From Gambelia wislizenii (lineage: Eukaryota; Chordata; Lepidosauria; Squamata; Crotaphytidae), in contig JAUMIR010000005.1 in the NCBI GenBank assembly GCA_030847615.1, forward strand, positions 110,079,116 to 110,143,115: DNA of 64,000 nucleotides, read 5' to 3'. The notes under the pieces were generated by a model. It worked only from the letters and a program-made list of their open reading frames with translations, made no database searches and was not told where the DNA came from. Shown here piece after piece: positions 1-10,423 of the stretch (positions within the stretch are counted from its first letter, which is position 1; every line of letters starts with the position of its first letter). Position numbers and translations under genes: made by a program.

Positions 1-154
1 CTTCGGACTTGGATTCTGCACCCACCCCTTGGTCTCCCTTTTCCTGTTTTTTCGCACCGGATAGGATTCTCTTCAACTCGACAGACGGATCTTCCTTAGT
101 ACGACCCCGAATTTACCGTCGGACCTCGAAACCGTGAGTGAACACATTGCGAGA

Positions 155-2896
155 ATGGCGTCGACGGGCTTTTTCAAAGCATGCTTGACTTGCGGGGCTA
201 AGATGCCCGAGTCAGACGGGCATTCCAACTGCCTGATGTGTCTAGGAGAAAGACACGATGTCCGGTCCTGCCGCCACTGCAGCGCCTTCACCCCTCAGGC
301 GAGGCGGAACAGGGAGAAGAGGCTGAAGGCCCAACTTTATGAGCATGTGCTCTCGGGCTCGGCCACGACTACGGCCCCAAGGCCCTCGACGTCCAGCTCA
401 GTGCAGCAGCATAAGCAACCCGCTAAGGACCCCTCCAAACCGAAATCCCGGGACCGGGGGAAAGAGGTGGCCAAGGGTTCTTCCTCGAGATCGAGGAAGT
501 CCGACTCCGAGACGGCGGACGGTACCGTCCCGAGAGATCACGGTACCACTACACTACAGAAAGAGAGGCCTAAGACAGTGAGACTTACCTCCCCAAAGGC
601 CGTCCCACAGGAGGAACCACCGAAGAAGAAAAAGAGGCGGTCCGACGATTCCCTCTCGAGTGGGACTCAAAAAGGCCGGACACCGATACCGGACCACTCT
701 CCGGGTCACAAGTCCCCGGTAGTCTCTCCCATCAGAGTTAGCCTCTCCAAGCTTCGGTCACCGCCGAGGGATACATCCCCGTTGTCAGTAGGGGATAACA
801 GAGAACGAGAGCTGTCGGAGGGGGAACTCCAGGAACCGGAGCTGAAGATCGTCGAAGTATCGACGAGCTCGGTAGAAAGAGAGGGACGGCACCGATCCCG
901 CTCGAGATCGATCACCTCGGTATCACATCGGTCCCGCTCACCCCAGACGATCCCGTCGAGGTCGGCCTCCCGATCACGGTCCCGCTCACTGCAGCTCACC
1001 AAACCAGCCACCCCGCGAAGGTCTCTGCGTCGGTCCCGCTCCCGCTCCCGGGATCGCCACTACTCTACGGAAAGATCTCCACGGGGATCACATACCCCCC
1101 ATCGGTCCCGTTCCCCGAAGGGGTCACCGCGTCGGTCCCGTACCCCGCGACAAACCCACTCACCACGCCGGAGCCGTAAGTCCCGCTCCCCGAGACGCCG
1201 GCACCGGTCCCGCTCACCGAGACGTCCACGATCCCGGTCTGCATCATCGGTCTCGTACATCTCCGAAGTGGGGACATCGGAGGAAGAGTGGCTGTGGGAG
1301 CGGTACGGCCGTAGGTATTACGAACTCCCTCACAGGTACCACCGGTACCACCCGTTCGGGCACTACTGGGACCCTTACTACGAGGACGTCTTTGACCCCT
1401 CGCCACGCTACAGGGCTCGAAGACACAGAGACCACCAACGGTCCCTAACACGCACCCCAGAAAAAGAGTGCCAACCCATCACTACGCCACCAACGGAATC
1501 GACACCCAAGTCGGGTACCGGCACAGCCCCGGGTGGCTTGGGCAAAAATAAGGGACCGGCCCCATCGAGATCGCCGTCAAGATCACCTTCCCGTGAGAGA
1601 CCACTCCCACACAGCCCCCCACCTAGAGGCTCTCCATCCGGAGCGACAGTGCCCCCCAGGCGCCCGACACCACCGAGAAGACCGGTCTCAAGAACCCCCT
1701 CGGCCCACTCTTCAGACTCGGACTCGAGATCCTCTTCGCCATCACCGAGACCGTCCCCAGTACCGGGCGGGGCGCGACCGGACCCGCTGTCGCCTTCGGA
1801 CGATATGAAGGCTTTCGCCAACTTTATGCACCGACTAGCAGGCACCTTGGGGATCAAAACCACACAGCCAGAAAAGGAGGTGGACGATCCCATATTTGAA
1901 GACCTGCAACAGAGGGCACCGTCCCTTCCCTCCTTATCCATCTCACCGTACCTACTCCAGGTATTGAAGTCGTCCTGGGCTACACCATCTTCCACGCCGC
2001 CCACATCCAAACGACTGGATCATCTATACCGAGTCTGCACAGACTCTGCACCATGGCTTTCAATCCACCCAAAACCCAACTCGGTGGTAGTCGAGTCAGC
2101 TCAGATGAAGACATCCCAGAGACTACACTCCACCCCATCAGACAAGGAGGGCAAGAAGCTGGACGCCATAGGCCGTAAATTCTACTCCTCCGCCTGCCTC
2201 CTCACTAAGATGACTTCGTACGTGGCCTGCATGGGAGCTTACCAGAAGTTCCTATGGGACGCTTTGTCGGTCCACATCTCGAAGTTGTCTGAGCAGGACC
2301 AACGAATTGTCAACTCCTTCAGGGAGGAAGGTTTGGCACTAGCGGGGTACCAGCGGCAAGTGGCTAAACACATTGCAGAATGCACAGGCAAGATTGTAGC
2401 CAACTCCATTGCGGTCCGCCGCCATGCATGGTTGCGATCGTCTGGGTTGTCACATACCGCTCGCTCTATCATTGAGGACCTTCCCTTCGACGAGCTGGGT
2501 CTATTCCACGCAGACACAGACTCGAAGCTAGAGCACGCGGAGAAGATGAGGTCGACAGCCAAGAAATTTGGCCAGCAGCCACCACCCGACAAGACCTCGC
2601 CTGCCCTTTCGCAGGACGGGATCAACATACCGCAAAAGATACAGCCCGCCACCCTCCAGACCACGACAGTCCTCCTCATACCAGCCCCACAGGAGATTCC
2701 AATCATTCAAGCCCAAGCCGCAGTTTCCCAAACGGAAACAGGAGTCTTCCAAACAACGCGCTTGACTTCGAAGAGCCACTACCACCACCAGACACCAACG
2801 CTGCCTCCCCACCCCATACTACACCCTCTCCTGCAGACCGCCTCTCAGAGGCACTCCATTCATGGCAACTCATTGCCTCAGACCATTGGGTCCTGA
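155..2896 (+). CDS. gag: DIRS gag-like protein with zinc knuckle and RS-rich region
   Basis: This is an open frame of 913 codons. I chose the ATG at 155 because the shorter copy at 22520 begins with the same kind of sequence (MASxxxFKxCxxCG); an in-frame GTG at 134 is not a likely eukaryotic start. Residues 10-42 hold Cys/His pairs (C10, C13, C26, C29, H34, C39, C42) resembling a nucleic-acid-binding knuckle. Residues of roughly 240-385 are dominated by Arg-Ser and Ser-Pro dipeptides, like SR splicing proteins, followed by a Tyr-rich stretch and a proline-rich linker. The conserved helical gag part lies at about 560-800. Gag proteins of DIRS elements are thought to package the RNA. Oddity: after about 2570 the frame turns Thr/Gln-rich, whereas the neighbouring frame (2568-2765) is basic and Pro/Arg/Lys-rich, as expected for a gag C-terminus, so a one-base indel there is likely (inference). 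Confidence 0.82.
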   Translation: MASTGFFKACLTCGAKMPESDGHSNCLMCLGERHDVRSCRHCSAFTPQARRNREKRLKAQLYEHVLSGSATTTAPRPSTSSSVQQHKQPAKDPSKPKSRDRGKEVAKGSSSRSRKSDSETADGTVPRDHGTTTLQKERPKTVRLTSPKAVPQEEPPKKKKRRSDDSLSSGTQKGRTPIPDHSPGHKSPVVSPIRVSLSKLRSPPRDTSPLSVGDNRERELSEGELQEPELKIVEVSTSSVEREGRHRSRSRSITSVSHRSRSPQTIPSRSASRSRSRSLQLTKPATPRRSLRRSRSRSRDRHYSTERSPRGSHTPHRSRSPKGSPRRSRTPRQTHSPRRSRKSRSPRRRHRSRSPRRPRSRSASSVSYISEVGTSEEEWLWERYGRRYYELPHRYHRYHPFGHYWDPYYEDVFDPSPRYRARRHRDHQRSLTRTPEKECQPITTPPTESTPKSGTGTAPGGLGKNKGPAPSRSPSRSPSRERPLPHSPPPRGSPSGATVPPRRPTPPRRPVSRTPSAHSSDSDSRSSSPSPRPSPVPGGARPDPLSPSDDMKAFANFMHRLAGTLGIKTTQPEKEVDDPIFEDLQQRAPSLPSLSISPYLLQVLKSSWATPSSTPPTSKRLDHLYRVCTDSAPWLSIHPKPNSVVVESAQMKTSQRLHSTPSDKEGKKLDAIGRKFYSSACLLTKMTSYVACMGAYQKFLWDALSVHISKLSEQDQRIVNSFREEGLALAGYQRQVAKHIAECTGKIVANSIAVRRHAWLRSSGLSHTARSIIEDLPFDELGLFHADTDSKLEHAEKMRSTAKKFGQQPPPDKTSPALSQDGINIPQKIQPATLQTTTVLLIPAPQEIPIIQAQAAVSQTETGVFQTTRLTSKSHYHHQTPTLPPHPILHPLLQTASQRHSIHGNSLPQTIGS

Positions 2897-4689
2897 ATAT
2901 TATAAGGAGAGGATACTACATAAACTTCGAAGAGCTTCCGCCCCCGAACCCACACAGAGGAACCCCACTGTCTCCACTCATCGTGGAAGAAGTCAACACT
3001 CTCCTATGAAAGGGCGCCATCGAACGAGTCCCCCGCTCACATACGGGAGGTCTCTTCCTCTCCAGATACTGCATCATAGAAAAGAAGGACGGAGGCAGCC
3101 GCCCCATCCTAGACCTGCGAGATTTGAACTCATTCATCCGCCCACAGAAATTCCGTATGGTTACGCTCCCATCTATACTACCTTTCCTGAGGTCAGGAGA
3201 CTGGTTTGCCACCTTGGATCTGAAGGACGCTTACTTTCATATCCCAATCGCGCCCCCACACAGGAGATTCCTCGCCTTCGCGGTTGGCGGTGCGGCCTTC
3301 CAGTTCAAGGTCTTACCGTTCGGCCTTTGTACAGCCCCAAGAGTATTCACAAAGTGCATGGCAGTGGTAGTGGCCTGGCTCAGACAGAGAGGCGTAGTGG
3401 TGTTCCCATACTTAGACGACTGGCTTTTTACAGCCCATTCGGCCAAAAAACTGGACAGAGACATCAAGATGACCATCAACTGGCTCGAGCGACTGGGTCT
3501 AATGATAAACTACGAAAAGTCGCATCTTCGCCCCTCGCGGTGCGTCAGGTTTATAGGGGCCTCCCTAGACTCCAGAGTAGGGAGAGCGTTCCTACCGGAC
3601 GACCGGTTCCACACACTTCAAGCAGCAGTACTAAAGTGTGCAAACCGACGGAGATCCACAGTGAGAGAGGTGCAGCAGACTTTGGGCTACATGGCCTCTA
3701 CTACAGCAGTCACACCCTTGGCACGACTACACATGAGACCTCTCCAGAGTTGGTTCATCGCAAGGTTCAACCCGTATGTTCACGGGCCACACAAACGACT
3801 GACCATCCCCCGACCACTCAGAAAGTCCCTCCTCTGGTGGACGAACCCACGGATGGTCCAACGGGGCCTACCTTTCAAACAGCTAAACCCCACAGGAACC
3901 ATCACGATGGATGCGTCCCTATCAGGTTGGGGGGCTCACGCCGAAGGACTGTCTGTCCGGGGACGTTGGTCACGAGAAGAGAGGTCACTGCACATAAACG
4001 CCCTGGAACTCCTAGCAGTGTTCAAAGCCGTGAGGGCATTCGAACCCTCCCTGACCGGGCAAGTGGTCCAAGTGGCATCAGACAATACCACAACGGTCTT
4101 CTACATAAACAAACAAGGAGGAACGCACTCACCGACGCTCCTGCGACTCACCCTGGAACTCTGGCACTGGTGCGTAAGACGAGGCATCACACTCCTAGCC
4201 ATACATGTCCCGGGCAGGATCAACGACCTGGCGGATGCGCTCAGCAGATCAACCACCAGCAACCACGAATGGGCTATGGACAGACAGACGCTCGCCTCTC
4301 TCTTCTCGCAATGGGGCACCCCGGCAGTCGACCTCTTCGCCTCCAAGAACAATGCAGTGCTCCCGCTGTTCTGCTCGAGGGGCCGCCGGTCACGGGACAG
4401 CCTGGGGGACACGTTCCTATGGCAGTGGAAGGGCCCCCTGCTTTACGCCTTTCCCCCCTTTCCTCTCATCCCCAGAGTGATTTCGAAACTACACCAGGAC
4501 AGGGCCAGATGCATCCTAATAACCCCATGGTGGCCCCGGCAACACTGGTTTGCCCCCCTCCTCAGGATGGCACGAGGACGGTACCACCGCCTCCCACGGA
4601 AGCCGAACCTGCTGTCAATGGCAGACGGCCAGTTTCTCCACCCGGACCTCGACCTGATCAACCCAACAGCATGGCTGATAACGCCGTGA
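2821..4689 (+). pseudogene. pol: DIRS reverse transcriptase-RNase H, one in-frame stop
   Basis: The frame overlaps the end of gag and is open back to 2476; the family-like sequence starts near 2821 (WQLIASDHWVLNI). A TGA at 3007-3009 interrupts it just before KGAIERVP, and since TGA is one C-to-T change from CGA this looks like CpG decay. The RT palm has LDLKDAYFHIPI (first catalytic Asp about 3217) and YLDDWL (Asp pair at 3415-3420). RNase H follows with TMDASLSGWG, NALELLAV, ASDNTT and LADALSRS, so its four acidic residues appear present. The tail contains VDLFASKNN, YAFPPFPLI and ITPWWPRQHW, the block known in DIRS as a methyltransferase-like domain. Translation of the intact ancestor would make cDNA from DIRS RNA. 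It ends 19 bases into the recombinase frame, a typical DIRS overlap. Confidence 0.88.
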
Positions 4690-5716
4690 TCCCTCTTTCA
4701 GTAGCAGCAAGGGACATCATCAGAGCGGCACATCGGCCTTCAACGGTGAAGGCCTACGACTACAAGTGGAAAAGGTTTTGCTCCTTCCTAGAGGAGAAGA
4801 GGGTTCCACTACACTTAGCGGACTCCTCCAATTTGATGGACTTTCTAGCCGCCTTCTCAGACAAGAACTTCGCAGTCTCTTCAATCAGGAGCTATGTAGC
4901 AGCGGTATCTTGGCATTTCCAACGCCTAGGTAAACCATCCTGCTTTAGAGACCCCAAGGTAAAAGCCTTCATCAAGGGCTACACTAACCTACACCCCCCA
5001 ACACTGGGGCCTACCCCTGCTTGGAGTCTGGAGATAGTATTAGCGGCCTTATCTAAGGCCCCCTTTGAACCAGTAACTACATGCGATCTACGCCTCCTCT
5101 CCATGAAGACGGCTTTCCTGGTGGCGATCACATCGGCGAGACGAGCCAGCGAACTGTGCGCGTTAAGGGTAGACCCCCCTACACACGCTTTCACTCTGAC
5201 AAGGTGGTCTTGCGGCCGGACATTGCCTTCCTGCCTAAAGTGGTGTCCTGCTTCCACCTCAACCAGGATATAATACTCCCTGCCTTCCCTGACCAAACGT
5301 CGGATGACGGCCAACAGTCGCTCCAATACCTGGACGTCAGAAGGGCGTTAACTGTCTACATCGACAGAACCGTGCAGATGCGAAAGTGCAACAGACTCTT
5401 CGTCTGCTATGCAGGCCCAAGGAAGGGCAAGCCGGTATCTTCACAACGATTCTCTAAGTGGGTAGCAACGACGATCAAGCTAGCATACCAAATGATGAAT
5501 AGACGGCTGCCGGAAGGCATCCGTAGCCACTCAACCAGAGCTACCTCCACCTCCACGGCATTCCTACAAGGGATCCCGATCCAGGACATCTGCAGGGCAG
5601 CCACATGGGCGACACCCCTGACTTTCGTCAAAGTTTACAAGATAGATTCTACCTCGAGAGAGGACGCGGCCTTGGGTCGAGCGGTCCTCATGTCCTGCAT
5701 TGCACAACGGACTTGA
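4671..5716 (+). pseudogene. DIRS tyrosine recombinase, single frameshift
   Basis: The recombinase frame starts at ATG 4671 (MADNAVIPLS), overlapping the RT-RNase H frame. The N-terminal core-binding part runs through AHRPSTVKAYDYKWKRFC and SIRSYVAAVSWHFQRLG. The catalytic domain keeps the first Arg in SARRASEL (about 5139-5144), HSTR (His 5528, Arg 5537), Trp (5606-5608, TWATP) and the nucleophile Tyr (5636-5638, KVYKID). The frame shifts by one base near the run of six C at 5174-5179; the protein resumes in the next frame and runs to the stop at 5716. The enzyme would join circular DIRS DNA to the chromosome. All expected catalytic positions survive, so only the homopolymer slip separates this from an intact gene. 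Confidence 0.87.
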
Positions 5717-5888
5717 CGGAGTCCATAGACATTGGACATCACAGCGCAGCTACCTCTGATAAGTAAATAAATGACCCTAAAGGGGTCCCCTTTGGCCTTT
5801 TCTTGACTGGCGTGTGGTGTCTCTTCTTTTTGCTTCTGCCTTGGGTTTTAGACAGGACACACCCTCCTCCTGAATATTAGCTTGCTAA

Positions 5889-5996
5889 TCTACCCTTTAT
5901 GTGTGGATTCACAGAGACCACGAAGAAGAAGGACAGGTTGCTTACCTGTAACTGTAGTTCTTCGAGTGGTCATCTGTGAATTCACACAATCCCACC
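5889..5996 (+). repeat. DIRS internal complementary region (ICR)
   Basis: The segment consists of two joined parts: a left part ending in GAGACCACGAAGAAGAA, which should be the complement of the left terminus, and a right part (GGACAGGTTGCTTACCTGTA onward, through GTGAATTCACAC) that is the reverse complement of 6206-6264. In DIRS elements the ICR is the template used to join the two ends into a circle. The same arrangement recurs at 24525-24612, where both ends of the element are inside the window and the junction can be checked. Confidence 0.85.
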
Positions 5997-6264
5997 CATC
6001 CTCCCCTCGGGTGTCCTGGCTACCTCCTCAAAAAAAAAAGGGGGGGCTGCAACTGCGGCTATTCGGAACTAAAATGGCGGGCTCGAGGAGGGCCTATATA
6101 GCCTGGAGGGGATGGTGGGCGGGATTACCGCCAAAACTCAATCTAATGGCTAATTGACTCTAACGACTTCCGAATGCTACTGCGCAGGTGCAGGATTAAT
6201 CCTTTATGTGTGAATTCACAGATGACCACTCGAAGAACTACAGTTACAGGTAAGCAACCTGTCC
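5997..6264 (+). repeat. Right inverted terminal repeat of the long DIRS
   Basis: The segment includes a homopolymer run at about 6030-6047 and a TATA-like GCCTATATAGCC near 6092. It ends with GTGAATTCACAGATGACCAC and the sequence complementary to the ICR. In the short DIRS copy this type of segment is present in inverted orientation at both ends, so the long element probably has its partner just left of base 1. The TATA-like box inside an inverted repeat suggests promoter activity at each end (inference). Confidence 0.78.
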
Positions 6265-6872
6265 TTTCCAGTCAAACCTCAAAACAACTAACCCGCTCTC
6301 ACTCTCTGTCAGGCCCCTTTTATAGCCGTGCCCAGCTGCCTTCCTACTGGCTGGGCACCTGCTGCACTGAGATTGGCTAAAAGAGTGCCCTTTTCATCAT
6401 AACTACACCTGACCAAAGTCAGGTAAATAGGTACAGAGAAAATGCAGATAATTAAACACTACTGGATAAAATTCTCAGAAATTACTCCTTCTTCTGAGAT
6501 GATCTAGATGACAGAGGGACAATTACCTAGGGGTTGCAAGTTGCATAGGACCATTTTGAGACCTAGCAAGGCTTCACTGCCACCCTAGCCCCATTTTTTT
6601 GAAAGTTTGTTTTATTACTTAAAGTGGTATTCTTTAGAGTTTCAGGGTGGCACTTTTCCATGGTTGTACCCCTCCCAAGATGCTTTAGGCCCAGGGTTCT
6701 TTTTTAAAAAATGAAACAAGAAATTAAACTAGAAGTAAATTCTGCTTTAAAAGAACAGCAGCAGCAACCTCTGGACCTAAAAAAAAATCTGCACCACACC
6801 ATGACAAAGTTCCCCACACATGCCCTAGAGTAGTTGGCAGCATTTTGAGAGGGAAAATTAAATAAAGAGGTA
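6265..6872. other. Spacer without a gene
   Basis: No coding region or clear repeat is seen. The stretch is AT-rich apart from about 6300-6360. It includes a short palindrome CTGACCAAAGTCAG near 6409. Confidence 0.5.
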
Positions 6873-6945
6873 TTGTAAACAAGAGGATCTTGTAGCACCT
6901 TTAAGACTGAAAGAAAGAAGTTATGGCATAAGCTTTTGCAGACTG
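6873..6945. repeat. Fragment of amniote-type interspersed repeat
   Basis: The text AGGATCTTGTAGCACCTTTA followed by AGTTATGGCATAAGCTTTTG matches the shared core of a dispersed repeat also seen, in another portion, at 26940-26975 and 32521-32640. I recognise the pattern as a widespread sauropsid repeat but cannot name the family safely. Confidence 0.5.
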
Positions 6946-7510
6946 GGGGCTTGTCTAGAATGGCAATATACCCACCCCATCTTGCCCCTGTCTTTGAGCT
7001 CTGCAGTCCTGACAACACAGGGATTTTGGGCTCTTCTGTCCCCAGGCAGTCCTCACCACCCGTCAGACAGGTACAGGGCTCAGATGGGGTTTAGACAGAG
7101 TAGGGCCCTTTACTGTGTTCTAAAAAGATATACCTCTTTTAATCTGTTCCCACCACGAAGGAATGGATTGGGCCCTATGTATCAGCAGCAGCTCATCCCA
7201 GCAGATCAGCCCTCACTGCTGCTGCTGCTGGCCTCCCTGGCTCTCTCCAAAGCAGGAAGGATTTCTGCAGCATTTGACCAAGGCTGGTTACATGCAGGGG
7301 TCCTTGGTCACATGTTGGAGGCTGACTTCTTGCCTCCAAGACAGCAAGGGAGATGCCACCGGCAGCGGCTGCAGCAACAGGCCAGCATCCCTATCTAGAC
7401 TTGGCCCACATGGGGTCAGGAATGGGGGAACAACAGGCCTGATCCACAGCCAGGATATGCCAGTGGGGAGCTGGCCTATCCTAGCTTCTATAGATGAGTC
7501 TTGGTCTACT
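6946..7510 (+). repeat. Dispersed repeat family 'GGCTTGTCTAGA', copy 1
   Basis: It starts GGGGGCTTGTCTAGAATGGC and continues with CTTGCCCCTGTCTTTGAGCT and TGCAGTCCTGACAACACAGG. The same order of blocks is found at 15330-15765 (+) and in reverse complement at 26275-26892. The three copies diverge strongly. There is no coding capacity; a non-autonomous DNA transposon is possible but the termini are not proven. Confidence 0.55.
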
Positions 7511-8988
7511 TCTTCAGATGCATGGGCATGCATGGTATTGTAAATTTGGCCTTGAGGGGTACGTGTAGCAGATTAACCACACTTTCTACATTGTTTACTT
7601 GACTGCCAAGTTTCAGAAAAGTTTTATTAAAGAGTAGCTTCTACAGGTTAAAAGTTTTCAGAAAAGGATGTCTTAATCCCACTGTTTACATTGGTTGCGA
7701 ATTATGAAAAACTCTCACAATGCAGAGGTCACTCTATTTGACTAACCTGGGGGGGAATAATAAAAATGGATACAATGTGGGTTCATTTTTTTCAGGGAGG
7801 TGAAATTTTCCTACCAAAATGAGAAGGGAGTGACTCAGTTTCCCTTATCTTCTCCATTTTTCTTTGGAGAGGGAAGGGACAATTTTAATAAAACATTTTG
7901 TATGTCATAGGACTTTATCAGATGCTGCCCTTAAAACATTCTTTTGCTGGTATTTTTTTTTTTTAAAAAAAAACATTTTTATGCCGGCAAAAGAACGCTG
8001 CACTTACCTTCCTCTCCTGGCAAAGGCAGCTCTGGAAATAAAGAGGAAGTGAATGGAGACCTTGTTTCATTTTCTTGTTCGAAATCCTGTGAGACCTCTA
8101 TTGACAGCTTAAGCCATCAATTGAAAGGTATGGGTTTTGGCCAGGACATAACCACGAAAGCGCGACATCATCAACCCTCTGTATCACCCTTTGTGTTCTG
8201 CCACTAGCCTCCACTTTCAGCAAATCAGTTAAATATGGCTCTGTGTCCCCTAGGCTGCACGTTGAAGACAATCAGCTGACTTCACAAGACAACATCAGGT
8301 TTTATAAAAAGACTTTTCATCTAAGCAAAGCTTGGGTAGTTATTTTTTAAGGAGAATGAATATAATGACGTGCTGAAGCCACCCATAACTGAGTAGTGAT
8401 GGGCTAATGCTCTGGGTCACACAAGAAGTGCTCATTAGAAGTATTCAGTTATGGATGGCTTCCTGTGCCATTGTCTTCATTCTTCCTAAAAGTAGCTTTC
8501 TAAGATCTCTATCCAAGTCACTTCCTCAGTTTAAGCAAACTGTCTCACTGAGAAGCCAGACTGTTTTTCTTCTGAAATCTACCTGTCAGCCTCTCTTTGT
8601 GATATGTCATATGTTTCTGGCCCTTTGGTTCCTTGTCTTCCTCCTAAGGAATCTGACTGCTAGTCTTTTTATAACCATGTTGGCTAGCATTGGCCTGTGG
8701 CTCTTTCCTTGTGGCAGAATCCAAATCCTCCCTCTCCAGCTGATCATATTCTAGCTTGGCTCATGCTAAAAGCAGCTGGTTTTGAGCACCTGGTCTTCTG
8801 AAAGCTCCAAGATAGAGAGGTTTTGAAATAAATGTGATTTTGTTTGTGATAAAGTCAAACATTACAAGAATACCAAACAACATGGTGGATAATCATACAT
8901 TTTGTTGCGATCACTCCATCACTACTGTCCCTACCCTATCAATACTATCCCTACCCTTCTGTAACAAAAAAGATTTATGTCTTCGGCA
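7511..8988. other. Spacer, possible MITE start at 7908
   Basis: No gene is seen. A segment beginning TAGGACTTTATCAGATGCTG at about 7907 resembles the terminus of a MITE-like family also found at 18677 and 42601. A T/A homopolymer run lies at 7952-7977. The 115-codon open frame at 8407-8754 has no recognisable domain and is treated as chance. Confidence 0.4.
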
Positions 8989-9432
8989 TGTCAGGAGTTA
9001 GAACTCCATTTTAAAAACTGCAGACAAACTGCAGAGTCATGCTAGTCAAAATGGCTGACTCCATGAACTGCCTAGTCTTCCTTAGCTACAGAAGGAGGGT
9101 TCTTATTGGTGTGTAAGATCATGTGATTGAGTAATCCAATGCCCTGTTACTGTGTATATGGGAGGGCTCAGAGCAGAGCTCACCCTTCTTCCTGTGAAGA
9201 GCAGAGCTCACCCTTCTTCCTGTGAATGCTGAGTCCTGGTGAAGCAGTTTCTTCTGGAATTGTAAATATTTGTATATATTGCAACTGAGTTTAAAGATAA
9301 AAGTGCCTCCTGCTTATTTGGATGTCAAACATTCTGTGTGTGAGTATTCTTGAGAACGGGTTGCTACTGAGTTTACTGAGACAGGTTTTTTGGGCTTCTC
9401 CTGGGGATTGCGTGTCCTATCATCCCCTGACA
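8989..9432 (+). repeat. 5' LTR of Copia element
   Basis: It begins TGTCAGGAGTTAGAACTCC and ends CATCCCCTGACA, giving the expected TG...CA ends. It shares most of its sequence with 13581-14008. It has a 28-bp tandem duplication at 9171-9226 (unit starting GAGCAGAGCTCACCC) that the 3' LTR lacks. An AAGATAAAAGTGCC stretch near 9293 could serve polyadenylation. Confidence 0.92.
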
Positions 9433-9450
9433 GTGGTTATGGGCTCAGCT
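9433..9450 (+). promoter_or_regulatory. Primer-binding site, half-tRNA-iMet type
   Basis: Right after the LTR end the sequence reads GTGGTTATGGGCTCAGCTGA. GGTTATGGGCYCAGC is complementary to the anticodon stem-loop region of initiator tRNA-Met (GCUGGGCCCAUAACC). Drosophila copia is known to prime from an internally cleaved half of this tRNA rather than from its 3' end. One base (T for C) departs from perfect complementarity. Confidence 0.75.
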
Positions 9451-9654
9451 GATTGATCTCAGATTAGATAAGGTGCACCCAAAAAACTTCCCAGAAACTC
9501 TTTTGTCTTGAGTGTTTTTGGCTAGCTGGCTGCGAAACAGTTAAGTTTTAGCCAGGCCCTGTAATATCTTCCAGCAACCTTGAAGTGCCGCCAGCTGCCA
9601 GCTGTTTGTGTTTTCATCACTGGAGAATTGTTGACTCAATCAGCAGAATGGCAG

Positions 9655-10150
9655 ATAATAGTCTCGTAGCAGAATGGCAGATAATTGCCTGATGGAAATT
9701 ATTCAGCATGGAGTTTATACATGCAGGCTTTATTAATTAAGGACAATTTGTGGCACATTTTGGAGAATGAAAGTGCTATCCCAGAGGGTTCAGAAGATGA
9801 AATAGTAGCATTCAGACTAGCAGACCAGAAGGCTAGAGCTACAATTCTCCTATTGCTCAGCCCCTCGCTTTAATACATGCGGCCCCGGCAAAGACAGCCT
9901 ATCAGCTTTGGACATCTTTAAAAATGGTTCATCAGAATTCATCCTGCCTCTCAAAGATGATATGGACTAAGAGACTTTATAACACAAAGCTGTCTACTGG
10001 AGGCTGTGTGAAAGCCCATTTGGAGGAAATGAGGCAGCTTTTTCAAGAAGTGGCCAATAGAGGGGTGGACATTCCAGAAGCTCATAAGTGTTTTATTTCA
10101 TTGTGCAGTTTGCCAAAGGAATGGGATTTCCTAATGTACAGTCTATAGAC
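9655..10150 (+). pseudogene. gag: Copia gag remnant
   Basis: Two pieces in different frames (9685-9873 and 9924-10148) read SAWSLYMQALLIKDNLW, then VHQNSSCLSKMIWTKRLYN and LPKEWDFLMYSL, the pattern of the gag-polypeptide domain of Copia elements (UBN2 type: substitution of a short helical block before the CCHC knuckle). A frameshift near 9880 and stops after 10148 break it. No intact zinc knuckle is seen between 10150 and 10420. Confidence 0.7.
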
Positions 10151-10423
10151 CACCAGGGAGAGTGATTTGTCTATAGACCTGGTAGCTGGGCATATTCTGG
10201 AAGAGGTCCAATGCAAGCAATTTGATTCCAGGATGGAGGGGAATAAACAGTCACAAATTACCAGATGCAGTCAGGAGAGCTCTGAAACAGAGGCACCTGT
10301 GGTGTGGTGGCACCTGTGAGTGTGGAGGAGGAAGCTAGCACCAGATAGGAGGGGTGCATCCTCTTAGGCTGCAAGCCATGCCTTCGTAGCACAGCACCAT
10401 CCTGGTAGGACTGAGGAAAGAAT

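Larger units (their letters stand above)
1..6264 (+). mobile_element. DIRS retrotransposon, nearly complete, left end outside window
   Basis: The order gag, reverse transcriptase/RNase H, methyltransferase-like tail, tyrosine recombinase, internal complementary region and right inverted terminal repeat is diagnostic of DIRS elements, which integrate as circles through a tyrosine recombinase rather than a DDE integrase. The right end is placed near 6264, after GCAACCTGTCC, because the same sequence ends the short copy at 24856. The left inverted terminal repeat must lie just upstream of base 1. Decay is light: one in-frame TGA in the RT frame, one frameshift in the recombinase, and a possible one-base indel near 2570 in gag. 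The coding part is much richer in CG dinucleotides than the surrounding spacer, as expected for a relatively young insertion. Whether it is still transcribed cannot be seen. Confidence 0.9.

Noticed and set aside
706..2010. Minus-strand frames across the DIRS gag
   Set aside because: Shadows of the low-complexity RS-rich coding strand.
2862..4668. Second long frame under the DIRS RT
   Set aside because: The RT motifs are in the neighbouring frame; only the part after 4671 of this frame (recombinase) is genuine.
8407..8754. 115-codon hydrophobic open frame
   Set aside because: No homology recognised, no flanking signals, AT-rich chance frame.
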